Source of the DNA: W3P20-009 sp963620665
Lineage (GTDB): Bacteria > Bacteroidota > Bacteroidia > Bacteroidales > Marinilabiliaceae
Length of the DNA stretch: 64,000 nucleotides
Assembly (NCBI GenBank): GCA_963620665.1
Contig: CAVFBA010000007.1
Coordinates: forward strand, 54,637 to 118,636
Reading direction: 5' to 3'
Below are positions 49,153 to 56,980 of this stretch, piece after piece. The notes under the pieces are model-generated. The model made no database searches. It had not been told where the DNA came from and was given only the letters and a program-made list of their open reading frames with translations. How positions within the stretch are numbered: position 1 is the stretch's first letter; each line of letters begins with the position of its first letter. Both the position numbers and the translations under genes were made by a program.

Positions 49153-52100
49153 ATGTTGCACGTCATGAAGCACGTCATATCAGCCTTGCTCCTTGTGCTT
49201 GCCAGCGTATATGCGTGGGCGGGCAATACGATATCGTTCAAGCATCTGTCGATGCAGGACGGCATGTCGAGCAACAAGGTCAATAACGTCTATCGAGACA
49301 ATATGGGCTTCGTGTGGTTCTCCACGTCATGTGGGTTGAACCGTTACGATGGCTATACTATGACGGTCTTCATGCACTCTGACGCCGACAGTACGAGTTT
49401 GCCGGATAATACCGTGGTAAGCGTCACGGACATAGCGGACGATAAGTTGCTCGTGCGAACGTCGCACACTTATTCTATCTTCGATAAGCGTACGGAGACG
49501 TTCCACTCTGCTCAATATATCTTCGATGCCGCTCATGTGCGTGTGTGGGACGCTGTGGTATATGCCGATAAGTATGGTGATATCTGGTTGACCGATGGCT
49601 CGGCGTGCTCGGTATACTCGGTTAAGAAAGACGCAGTCATACAACGTGCATTATCGGGTGGCTCACAGTCACCGATAGCCTCTATATGCGAGGGCTCGGG
49701 AGGCACATATCTGGTGCACGATGATGGCACGATAGCTATCTGCACATTAGACGCCTCAGGTGCATGGCGTGTCAAGACTACCGAGACGACACCCTTAGGC
49801 ACCGACAACCCTATGCTCTTCATCGATAGCGGGGGCGACTATTGGGTAGTGCTGCGTAATAGATTAGAGCTATGGCACAAGTCTGCCCAAACGGCCCAAT
49901 GGACTAAACTAACGACCGATACACCCGAACCCTATAAGTCGCCTGGCTACGTGATAAGTGGCGTAGTCGAGGATACCGACGGACGTATATGGGTGGCGAG
50001 CGACCATGGTGGCATCAATGTTATCGACCGAAGGAAAGCCAAGGTCATTGAGGTACGTAGCCAGAAGAGTAGCGGACGCTCCCTCGTATCTAACGGCATA
50101 AGCTGTATATACGCCGACAATCAGGGATGCGTATGGGTAGGGGATGTCAGCATGGGAGTCTCCTACTTCGCCGAACCTATGTTCAAGTTCAGCATAGACA
50201 ACCTCCAAATAGACGACATCGACCCCAACTTCGTAGCGCAAGTCAACACCATAGCCGAAGACGGTAAAGGCTCCATATACTACGGCACTAACGAGAACGG
50301 CCTACTACGCATCGACAAGGACGGCAAGAAATGCCTATTCCGCACCTCCAATAACGCCAACTCCCTATCGAGCGACATCGTAGTATCACTATGCCCCGAC
50401 GATAAAGGCGGTCTATGGATAGGCACCTTCCTCGGCGGACTATGCCACTACGACGGCAACAACCATTTCACACGCTACCACAACGCCCCAGGTATAGCCG
50501 ACGCAGCCTCCGCCGACAACGTATGGGCCGTATGCCAAGAGGACGACCACCTATGGGTAGGTGCCCTCGCTAAAGGACTCGCCATACTCGACATCAAGTC
50601 CAACACTTGGAAACAGCTATACCAATCCAACGGCCTGCCCAACAACTTCGTACGCAAAATAGTCTCCCTACACGACGGACGTATGGCAATAGGCACCGCC
50701 AACGGCCTATGTGTCGTCGACACACGCAAGGACTACGAGATAACCACCATCGACACCTCCCTACTACCTAATGGCGCCGTCACCGACCTATACTACGACT
50801 CACGCGACATACTCTGGGTATGCGGCAACGACGGTCTCAACGCCTTCGACGGCAAAACACTCAAACTCATCACCCACATAGGTCAACAAGACGGACTACC
50901 CTCCGACGCCACCCTCGCCGTGACCGAAGACAAGAACCGTGCCCTATGGGTCGCAACGGCAAGCGGCATGACCAGCATCGACGTCATGAAGGACGAGCGT
51001 AACAGCACTCTCAGCACCAACCTATACAGCTATAATGACCAAGACGGCTTCTTCGGCAACTCAGTTAACGAGCGAGCCATAGCGTGCACCTCCGACGGCT
51101 CTATCATCGTAGGCGGTGCCAACGGCGTCAATATATTCAACCCTACCGACATAAGCTACAACAAAGAACGCCCCTTCGTACACTTCACCTCCATCAGTAC
51201 TTTCGGCAAACCGGCCCCTATCGCCTCACATTCCACCACCGACTTCTCCATCCCCCAGGCCCTACCCTTCACCGACGCCATAGAGATGCCCTACAATGTC
51301 AACATGTTCACCATCTCCTTCTCCACCCTCAGCAACGTCCTCCCCGAGAAGGTCACCTACACCTACATGCTCAAGGGCTTCAACAACAACTGGATTACCA
51401 CCCGCGACAACTACGCCACCTACACCAACCTCGCCCCAGGTCACTACACCCTCATAGTGCGTGCCGCCAACTGCGACGGCCTGCCCTCAATCGAAGATGC
51501 CACTCTCTCCATATCCATACTCCCACCCTGGTGGCGCACCATCTGGGCCTACATCATATATGCCATCGCCATCATTGCCGCAATATTCTTCTCCATCAAA
51601 TGGATACGAGACCGCGATAAGGCCAAATACCAAATGCGGCAAATGGTGAGCGAGGTCGAAAAACAGAAGCAACTCGACGACATGAAGCTGCGTTTCTTCA
51701 CCAATATATCCCACGAGCTACGCACACCCCTCAGCCTTATAATCTCCCCCCTCGAGAATATCCTCGACCAAATGCCACCCTCCGACGACAAACGCCCCCA
51801 AATAGAACTCATACACCGCAACGCACAGAAGCTCCTTGGTATGGTCAACCAACTCCTCGACTTCCGTAAAGCCGACAAAGGGAGCATGACACTCAACCTC
51901 TCTGAGGGCGACATGGTCGGATTCGCCTCCGAACTGTCCGACACCTTCGTCAAACTATCCGCCAAAGATATACACTTCTCCCTCAACGCCTCCGAACCCA
52001 ATATCTACATGAAGTTCGACAAGGATAAGATGTCTAAGGTCGTCAATAATCTCCTCTCCAACGCCTATAAGTTCACACCCCCAGGAGGCACCGTAACCCT

Positions 52101-53208
52101 CTCCGTGTCACTCTCCGCTGACCATCAGAAAGCTATAATCTCAGTCGCCGACACCGGCATCGGCATACCCGACGAACATAAAGCACACGTCTTCGAGCGA
52201 TTCTACCAAGTACCTCAGTCCGACGCCTCACTCGCCGGCAGCGGTATAGGCCTGCACCTCGTCAAAGAGTTCGTCACTATGCACAATGGCGACATACGTG
52301 TCGACGACAACCCCACCGGTGGCTCCATATTTACCATCGAAATCCCCACCTCACTCGGCCTGCCCTCCGACTCCAACGATACCTCCGACTCCGACGACTC
52401 CGAACCCATCCCCGAGTCCTCACGCCTCAAGATTGCCATAGTCGACGACAACGACGACTTCCTTACCCTCCTCCGTGATACCCTCAAGTCCGAATATGAT
52501 ATCATCGAGGCCCACAACGGCTCCGAAGCCTACTCCAAAATCGTCGCCGATGTGCCAAACCTTATCATCTCCGACGTCATGATGCCCATCATGGACGGTA
52601 ACCAACTCTGCGCCAAGGTCAAAAACGATATCCGCATCAGCCATATCCCCTTCATCATGCTCACCGCCAAAACCGCCGAAGAACACAACATCGAAGGGCT
52701 CGCCAACGGCGCCGACGACTACCTCACTAAACCCTTCAACCCCCAAATCCTACGACTAAAGATTAAGAAACTCATCGAGTTAGGCCAGAAACGTCATGAG
52801 ATGTTCAAGAACCAAATAGACCCCGAACCCAGCGAGATCACCATAACACCACTCGACGAGCAACTCATACAGAAAGCCATATCCTACGTCGAGGACAACA
52901 TATCCAGCCCCAACCTCTCCGTCGAAGACCTAAGCCGCCACCTCGGCATGAGCCGAGTCCACCTCTACAAAAAGCTCGTATCTATCACCGGCCGACCCCC
53001 AATAGAATTCATCCGTGTCATTCGCGTCAAACGTGCCGCGCAAATGCTACGCGACCCCCAACAAAACGTATCCGACGTCGCCTACGCAATCGGCTTCAAC
53101 AACCCCAAATACTTCTCCAAATACTTCAAAGAAGAGTTCGGTGTCCTACCTTCCAAATACAACGCCACCCTCCAAAATACCGACAAAAACGACAATGCAA
53201 CAGACTGA
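49153..53208 (+). CDS. Hybrid two-component system (one-protein sensor kinase and AraC-type regulator)
   Basis: A 1351-residue membrane protein. A signal sequence (MKHVISALLLVLASVYAWA, from a second ATG at 49165) leads into 14 or so Reg_prop propeller repeats, then a Y_Y_Y domain (about 700-780), one transmembrane helix (about 800-820), HisKA with the phospho-His in SHELRTPLS (about 853), HATPase (N, G1 DTGIGIP, G2 GSGIGLHL), a receiver with IVDDND and phospho-Asp in ISDVMMPIMDG (about 1140), and an AraC HTH (about 1250-1345) ending FKEEFGVLPSKY. Such proteins sense periplasmic oligosaccharides and switch on polysaccharide loci; here the neighbours are a peptidase and an editing protein, not SusC/SusD. 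The strand skew reverses inside this gene near 49.9 kb without breaking the frame. Confidence 0.94.
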   Translation: MLHVMKHVISALLLVLASVYAWAGNTISFKHLSMQDGMSSNKVNNVYRDNMGFVWFSTSCGLNRYDGYTMTVFMHSDADSTSLPDNTVVSVTDIADDKLLVRTSHTYSIFDKRTETFHSAQYIFDAAHVRVWDAVVYADKYGDIWLTDGSACSVYSVKKDAVIQRALSGGSQSPIASICEGSGGTYLVHDDGTIAICTLDASGAWRVKTTETTPLGTDNPMLFIDSGGDYWVVLRNRLELWHKSAQTAQWTKLTTDTPEPYKSPGYVISGVVEDTDGRIWVASDHGGINVIDRRKAKVIEVRSQKSSGRSLVSNGISCIYADNQGCVWVGDVSMGVSYFAEPMFKFSIDNLQIDDIDPNFVAQVNTIAEDGKGSIYYGTNENGLLRIDKDGKKCLFRTSNNANSLSSDIVVSLCPDDKGGLWIGTFLGGLCHYDGNNHFTRYHNAPGIADAASADNVWAVCQEDDHLWVGALAKGLAILDIKSNTWKQLYQSNGLPNNFVRKIVSLHDGRMAIGTANGLCVVDTRKDYEITTIDTSLLPNGAVTDLYYDSRDILWVCGNDGLNAFDGKTLKLITHIGQQDGLPSDATLAVTEDKNRALWVATASGMTSIDVMKDERNSTLSTNLYSYNDQDGFFGNSVNERAIACTSDGSIIVGGANGVNIFNPTDISYNKERPFVHFTSISTFGKPAPIASHSTTDFSIPQALPFTDAIEMPYNVNMFTISFSTLSNVLPEKVTYTYMLKGFNNNWITTRDNYATYTNLAPGHYTLIVRAANCDGLPSIEDATLSISILPPWWRTIWAYIIYAIAIIAAIFFSIKWIRDRDKAKYQMRQMVSEVEKQKQLDDMKLRFFTNISHELRTPLSLIISPLENILDQMPPSDDKRPQIELIHRNAQKLLGMVNQLLDFRKADKGSMTLNLSEGDMVGFASELSDTFVKLSAKDIHFSLNASEPNIYMKFDKDKMSKVVNNLLSNAYKFTPPGGTVTLSVSLSADHQKAIISVADTGIGIPDEHKAHVFERFYQVPQSDASLAGSGIGLHLVKEFVTMHNGDIRVDDNPTGGSIFTIEIPTSLGLPSDSNDTSDSDDSEPIPESSRLKIAIVDDNDDFLTLLRDTLKSEYDIIEAHNGSEAYSKIVADVPNLIISDVMMPIMDGNQLCAKVKNDIRISHIPFIMLTAKTAEEHNIEGLANGADDYLTKPFNPQILRLKIKKLIELGQKRHEMFKNQIDPEPSEITITPLDEQLIQKAISYVEDNISSPNLSVEDLSRHLGMSRVHLYKKLVSITGRPPIEFIRVIRVKRAAQMLRDPQQNVSDVAYAIGFNNPKYFSKYFKEEFGVLPSKYNATLQNTDKNDNATD

Positions 53209-53671
53209 CACCCCACAACTTAACCCACACCACAAGGACGAATTCCCGCCTGCCCATACTGCCGAGCACATCATAAACCGCACAATGGACAACATCTTCC
53301 ATTGCGGACGCTCCGTCGAAGCACATATCGAGCGCAAGAAATCAAAACTCGACTACGCCATGCCCCTACCTCCCTCTCCCGACCAACTCGCCCAGGTCGA
53401 GCAACTTGTCAACGACGTTATCGACCAACACCTCGACGTGACCTTCTCCTATATATCCCAACAACAAGCCGCAACCGAGTTCGACCTCAACCGACTCCCC
53501 GACGACGCCTCACAAACTCTACGAGTCGTGTCTATCGGCAACTACGACCGATGCCTTTGCATAGGGCAACACGTGGCGAACAGTTCCGAAATCGGGCACG
53601 TCAAATTCCTCTCACACGACTACGACCCACAACGACAAATCCTCCGCCTAAGATTCAAAATCATACCCTAA
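53195..53671 (+). CDS. Stand-alone alanyl-tRNA-synthetase-type editing domain (AlaX-like)
   Basis: A 158-residue protein whose ATG lies 14 bases inside the end of the hybrid regulator gene. It has both halves of the SAD zinc site of AlaRS/ThrRS editing domains: HTAEHIINRTM near residue 21 (H-x3-H) and CIGQHVANSSEIG near 117 (C-x3-H followed by the conserved T/S-G-E-IG-like turn). It ends in a beta-strand (ILRLRFKII). Such proteins hydrolyse mischarged Ser- or Gly-tRNA(Ala). It is shorter than typical AlaX (about 210+), lacking the N-terminal OB-like part. Coupling to a sensor kinase gene is unexpected. Confidence 0.8.
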   Translation: MQQTDTPQLNPHHKDEFPPAHTAEHIINRTMDNIFHCGRSVEAHIERKKSKLDYAMPLPPSPDQLAQVEQLVNDVIDQHLDVTFSYISQQQAATEFDLNRLPDDASQTLRVVSIGNYDRCLCIGQHVANSSEIGHVKFLSHDYDPQRQILRLRFKIIP

Positions 53672-53692
53672 TCCCCCCTCAAAACCCTACTA

Positions 53693-53813
53693 TATGCACC
53701 CTACATGCCCCCCAAATGCTCCACATACTGATAATATAGTGACAATATACTGATACTACTGCACAATTATACTGAAACAATACTGACACAAATCTGACAC
53801 AAATTCTCCTCAC
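53693..53813. repeat. 11-base-period repeat array D
   Basis: Eleven units in exact 11-base register: tatgcacccta, catgcccccca, aatgctccaca, tactgataata, tagtgacaata, tactgatacta, ctgcacaatta, tactgaaacaa, tactgacacaa, atctgacacaa, attctcctcac. ATGC-type units precede TACTGA-type units. The first unit shares TATGCACC with a unit of array C (37242). Starts 22 bases after the editing-protein stop. Confidence 0.92.
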
Positions 53814-53986
53814 CTCCTCCAATAACATTTCCACCCCATAATATAACGATTTCCACCCCATACACAAATCGTGCAACCAACATGCACAAATCGTGCAAAA
53901 CCCCCTCCCTAGACCCTCCCTGCCAACCGAACAGTCCCCACTCAAACCCTCACCGCCACACACATACTTTTTTTTCGATTTTTCCC

Positions 53987-53994
53987 TATCTTTG
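53987..53994 (+). promoter_or_regulatory. -7 element of the LRR gene
   Basis: TATCTTTG, exact consensus, 39 bases before the ATG at 54034; a T-tract lies just upstream. Confidence 0.6.
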
Positions 53995-54033
53995 CCTAAA
54001 ATTCCACAACCACTGAAATACAACTCTCTGCCC

Positions 54034-55110
54034 ATGCCCCTCCGTCACATCCTCGCAACTCTCCTCGCACTCCTGCCCATCCTCGCCAATGCCCCAAAAC
54101 CTATCCCGGGCAACGGCTTCTCCTTTAATAAATCCAACGCCACACTCACCATAGCATCACCAAACCCCGACTGGAAAGCCATACGTAAACTATCCTCCAC
54201 AACACAATCCATACACTTCAACCCCGATTGCGCCCTAACCTCTATCCCCGACCAAGCCTTCAGCTTCTTCTCCGCACTCACATCCATCACTCTCCCACAA
54301 ACACTTACCTCCCTCCCCGCTAAAGCCTTCTCCCACTGCTCCGCACTCCAAACAGTCAACATCCCCAATAACGTCACCTCCATCGGACGCGACGCCTTCT
54401 CCTTCTGCTACGCCCTAAAAAACATTACTCTCCCCGACAAACTCACTTCCATCAACAGCAGCACCTTCGCCTACTGCTCCTCCCTCCAATCCATCAAACT
54501 CCCTCCCTCACTCACCTACATCGGCTACAACGCCTTCGCCTACTGCACCTCCCTGACCTCCATCTCTCTCCCACAAAATATAACCACCATCGCCGACTAC
54601 GCCTTCCACAACTGCACCTCCCTAACCTCCATATCTCTCCCCCGAGACCTCCAATCCATCGGCGAGCATGCGTTCCGAAACTGCTACGCCCTCACCGCGC
54701 TCTCCCTCCCCGACAACCTCAAGACCATCTACGACAACGCCTTCTTCAACTGCACCTCCCTCACCTCCATAACCATCCCCGCCAGCATCCAAATAATACG
54801 ACGAAGCGCCTTCACCAACTGCACATCACTAACCTCCGTCACCCTCCACGCCAACCGACAAACACTCGCCCAAGACGTCTTCGCCAACTGCTCCGCGCTC
54901 CGCACCGTAACAATCCTCTCCAATGGCACCTCAAAAGATAAACGCTTCATCCTCCTCGACACCACCAACCCCGACATGAAAAGCGCGCACGGCGACAACA
55001 TATTCCCACGACACCAAGCCACACTCATCTACAACCCCTCAACAACCTGGATCGGCGACAATAACAACCAAAACCTCCGCTTCTACTTCACCTCATTCCG
55101 CCACAAATAA
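54034..55110 (+). CDS. BspA-like leucine-rich repeat secreted protein
   Basis: A 358-residue protein. The start at 54034 gives a signal peptide (MPLRHILATLLALLPILANA) and lies below a promoter; the longer frame starts inside non-coding DNA. From about residue 60 to 310 there are about eleven tandem 23-residue LRR_5 repeats with the pattern A-L-T-S-I-x-L-P-x-x-L-x-x-I-x-x-x-A-F-x-x-C-x, each containing the AF-x-(N/Y/H)C step. BspA-like proteins bind host matrix proteins or other bacteria. The repeats are also visible in the DNA with a 69-base period. No lipobox and no obvious C-terminal sorting tail. Converges with the META lipoprotein gene, 14 bases away. Confidence 0.88.
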   Translation: MPLRHILATLLALLPILANAPKPIPGNGFSFNKSNATLTIASPNPDWKAIRKLSSTTQSIHFNPDCALTSIPDQAFSFFSALTSITLPQTLTSLPAKAFSHCSALQTVNIPNNVTSIGRDAFSFCYALKNITLPDKLTSINSSTFAYCSSLQSIKLPPSLTYIGYNAFAYCTSLTSISLPQNITTIADYAFHNCTSLTSISLPRDLQSIGEHAFRNCYALTALSLPDNLKTIYDNAFFNCTSLTSITIPASIQIIRRSAFTNCTSLTSVTLHANRQTLAQDVFANCSALRTVTILSNGTSKDKRFILLDTTNPDMKSAHGDNIFPRHQATLIYNPSTTWIGDNNNQNLRFYFTSFRHK

Positions 55111-55124
55111 CCCCGCCTCCCCTC

Positions 55125-55856
55125 TCACCTCCTCAACCTCATAACCACACTCCCCGCGCCATCCACCAACTCCACCTCTCCGCCATTAACCCTGATAATC
55201 AACGGCGACACCCCAAGCGTCTCTATAACCCCCTGCTCCAACTCCCTATTGCCACCCGCCGCCATACGCGTCGACGTCAGGTCTCCAACCTCAACCGTGT
55301 CCCCCCTCACGCTATACCTCCCATGCAGCAAATTAGTACCCGTATTCGCCACAAGCCTACTATCCTCCCCAAACGTGATGGTCGTGCTATCAGGCGCCGA
55401 CGATGTCCCCATACCCCTCACCTCCACAATATACCAATCCCCCACGATACTCACCTCCCCCTGTCTTACCAGCGTCAACACCTCCCGCCCCATTCTGTCA
55501 ATAAGTATTAGCGTGTCACCATCCCCAGCCACGCCACGTGTCTCGTCGAGTGCCTCATTGATGCTGACCTCCGTGTCTACCGACTGCCCAAGCCGTTGCG
55601 TGACACCTATATTGCTGAACGTCAACCTGCCCCCGTCCAACTTGTATTGCCCAAAGAACAAGTTCACCGAGTTATTGCCACTAAACTCGCCCGAGTCGCC
55701 AAACATAATATACGGCGTCTCATCCGGGGCTACAATGCTCCCCGACCGGTCACGCGCTATCACCCATTGCCCCCTGATATCAGGCGTATTCACCGATGAG
55801 CCGCACGACGTGAGTAACCCCACGACTACAAAAGGAACTATCTGCCAAACTTTCAT
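55125..55856 (-). CDS. Lipoprotein with two META (HslJ-like) domains
   Basis: A 243-residue lipoprotein; the start at 55856 gives MKVWQIVPFVVVGLLTSCGS with lipobox Cys at 18. Two tandem copies of a META/DUF306-type domain: the first from IRGQWVIARDR, YIMFGDSGEFSGNNSVNLFFGQY, the second from IVGDWYIVEVRG, TITFGEDSRLVANTGTNLLHGRY, each with the N-x-(F/L)-x-G-x-Y core and a trailing strand. META domains occur in HslJ, linked to stress and antibiotic tolerance; molecular function is unknown. Divergent to the AraC-type gene with a 158-base gap, so coregulation is possible. Confidence 0.82.
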   Translation of the reverse strand: MKVWQIVPFVVVGLLTSCGSSVNTPDIRGQWVIARDRSGSIVAPDETPYIMFGDSGEFSGNNSVNLFFGQYKLDGGRLTFSNIGVTQRLGQSVDTEVSINEALDETRGVAGDGDTLILIDRMGREVLTLVRQGEVSIVGDWYIVEVRGMGTSSAPDSTTITFGEDSRLVANTGTNLLHGRYSVRGDTVEVGDLTSTRMAAGGNRELEQGVIETLGVSPLIIRVNGGEVELVDGAGSVVMRLRR

Positions 55857-55893
55857 AATGTCTACTATTGATGAGTTTATTATACCAACATCG

Positions 55894-55901
55894 CAAATAT
55901 A
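55894..55901 (-). promoter_or_regulatory. -7 element of the META lipoprotein gene
   Basis: TATATTTG on the minus strand, exact consensus, 37 bases before the ATG. Confidence 0.6.
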
Positions 55902-56014
55902 CGCATTCCCCCACCTCCCCTCCAAGACCAATCGTAATGTTACGTATGATGGAATGTCATATAAAATGTTTTACTTCGCGTAATTATTTAAGAATATTTC
56001 ATACAACGATAGAC

Positions 56015-56923
56015 ATGGAAGATTGCACAGTTAAAGGGATACAGAGCCTCATAGACGGTTCGTATTATGGCGACAAGATAGGCATCATCGACAATGTTGC
56101 CGCATTTTCGCCCATCAAACACCCATATAAATTGTGCATGTTCGTTATCATGTTCATACGCTCAGGACGGGTCGAGATGACCGTCAACAGTGTGGAATAT
56201 GTCCTCCAACCAAACGACATGTTTGTCGTCTCCCCCAACTTCGTCCTCGACAAGTTCAATGCGAGCGTCCTGGCCGACGTATGCGGACTATGTTTCTCGG
56301 TCGATTGCGCCACCGAGACCTCCGCCTCTTTCTCCAATAGGGCCGACGTGCTACTCCACCTCAGCGTAAGCCCACACCTCCATGCCACTCATGCCGCCAT
56401 AGAGAATATGTACGGCTATGTCGGCCTGCTGAAGCGTAAGTTCATGGAGGCCGATAATGAGCTCAACGAGAAGATAATTTCTGCACTGGTCGACTCCGCC
56501 TTCAACGAGATGGTAGGCGCCATATCCCCCGACGCCGACGATATGTTCGGTGGCTACACCTCCGCCGATACCCTCTTCCGCAACTTCCTAACCCTGCTCG
56601 ATGCCACAAAGCCACGTGGACGACGTGTCGACGAGTACGCCGAGAAACTCCAAATATCTCCCAAATACCTCTCCACTGTATGCCGACGTAAGAGCGGCAT
56701 GACAGCCATACAAGTCATAAACAAAACTGTCCTGGCCGACGCTATCAACGAACTGCGCAACGACGCAAAGAGCATACGCGACGTGGCAGAGGAACTCGGG
56801 TTCCCAAACCAGTCCTTCTTCGGCACGTTCATGAAGAAGCACACAGGCCTGTCCCCACTCCAGTTCAGAAACAAGAGCCTCAGAGGCGAGGAGAGGAAGA
56901 AAAAGAAGAAGAAAGAAGAGTAG
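56015..56923 (+). CDS. AraC family transcriptional regulator
   Basis: About 302 residues. I use the ATG at 56015 (MEDCTVKGIQSL); the longer frame overlaps the divergent promoter. N-terminal cupin-like sensing half (YKLCMFVIMFIRSGRVEMTVN, VLQPNDMFVVSP) and a C-terminal double HTH: VDEYAEKLQISPKYLSTVCRR and SIRDVAEELGFPNQSFFGTFM ending in KHTGLSPLQFR. A very basic tail, KKKKKK-like, follows. The pattern is common in Bacteroidales one-component regulators. The divergent META lipoprotein gene and the convergent SGNH-type gene are the nearest candidate targets; ligand unknown. Confidence 0.9.
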   Translation: MEDCTVKGIQSLIDGSYYGDKIGIIDNVAAFSPIKHPYKLCMFVIMFIRSGRVEMTVNSVEYVLQPNDMFVVSPNFVLDKFNASVLADVCGLCFSVDCATETSASFSNRADVLLHLSVSPHLHATHAAIENMYGYVGLLKRKFMEADNELNEKIISALVDSAFNEMVGAISPDADDMFGGYTSADTLFRNFLTLLDATKPRGRRVDEYAEKLQISPKYLSTVCRRKSGMTAIQVINKTVLADAINELRNDAKSIRDVAEELGFPNQSFFGTFMKKHTGLSPLQFRNKSLRGEERKKKKKKEE

Positions 56924-56942
56924 GTTCTACCCGCAATATCCC

Positions 56943-56980
56943 AAAGGCGTAAGCACTATTGTCTTTGCGCCTTTCTTCTT
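56943..56980. terminator. Possible bidirectional terminator between convergent genes
   Basis: Seven-base stem AAAGGCG / CGCCTTT with an 18-base loop, followed by CTTCTT. Lies between the stops of the AraC-type gene and the SGNH-type gene. Weak T-run. Confidence 0.45.

Larger units (their letters stand above)
53672..54033. other. Gene-free stretch with array D and an LRR-gene promoter
   Basis: 362 C/A-rich bases. Holds 11-base repeat array D (53693-53813), a short near-repeat CACAAATCGTGCAA (53863-53898, twice), and the -7 element of the next gene. No gene seen. Confidence 0.6.

Noticed and set aside
47196..49283. A 695-codon minus-strand frame opposite the second DPP IV gene
   Set aside because: No recognisable domain; catalytic motifs of the peptidase are on the plus strand.
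53015..53194. An N-terminal extension of the AlaX-like protein
   Set aside because: The extra 60 residues are a shadow of the AraC domain of the hybrid regulator in another frame and are Ser/Pro/Thr-rich; the ATG at 53195 begins just before the zinc motif.
15657..53813. CRISPR arrays as an explanation of the 11-base repeats
   Set aside because: Units are contiguous, only 11 bases long, without spacers, and no cas genes are present in the window.
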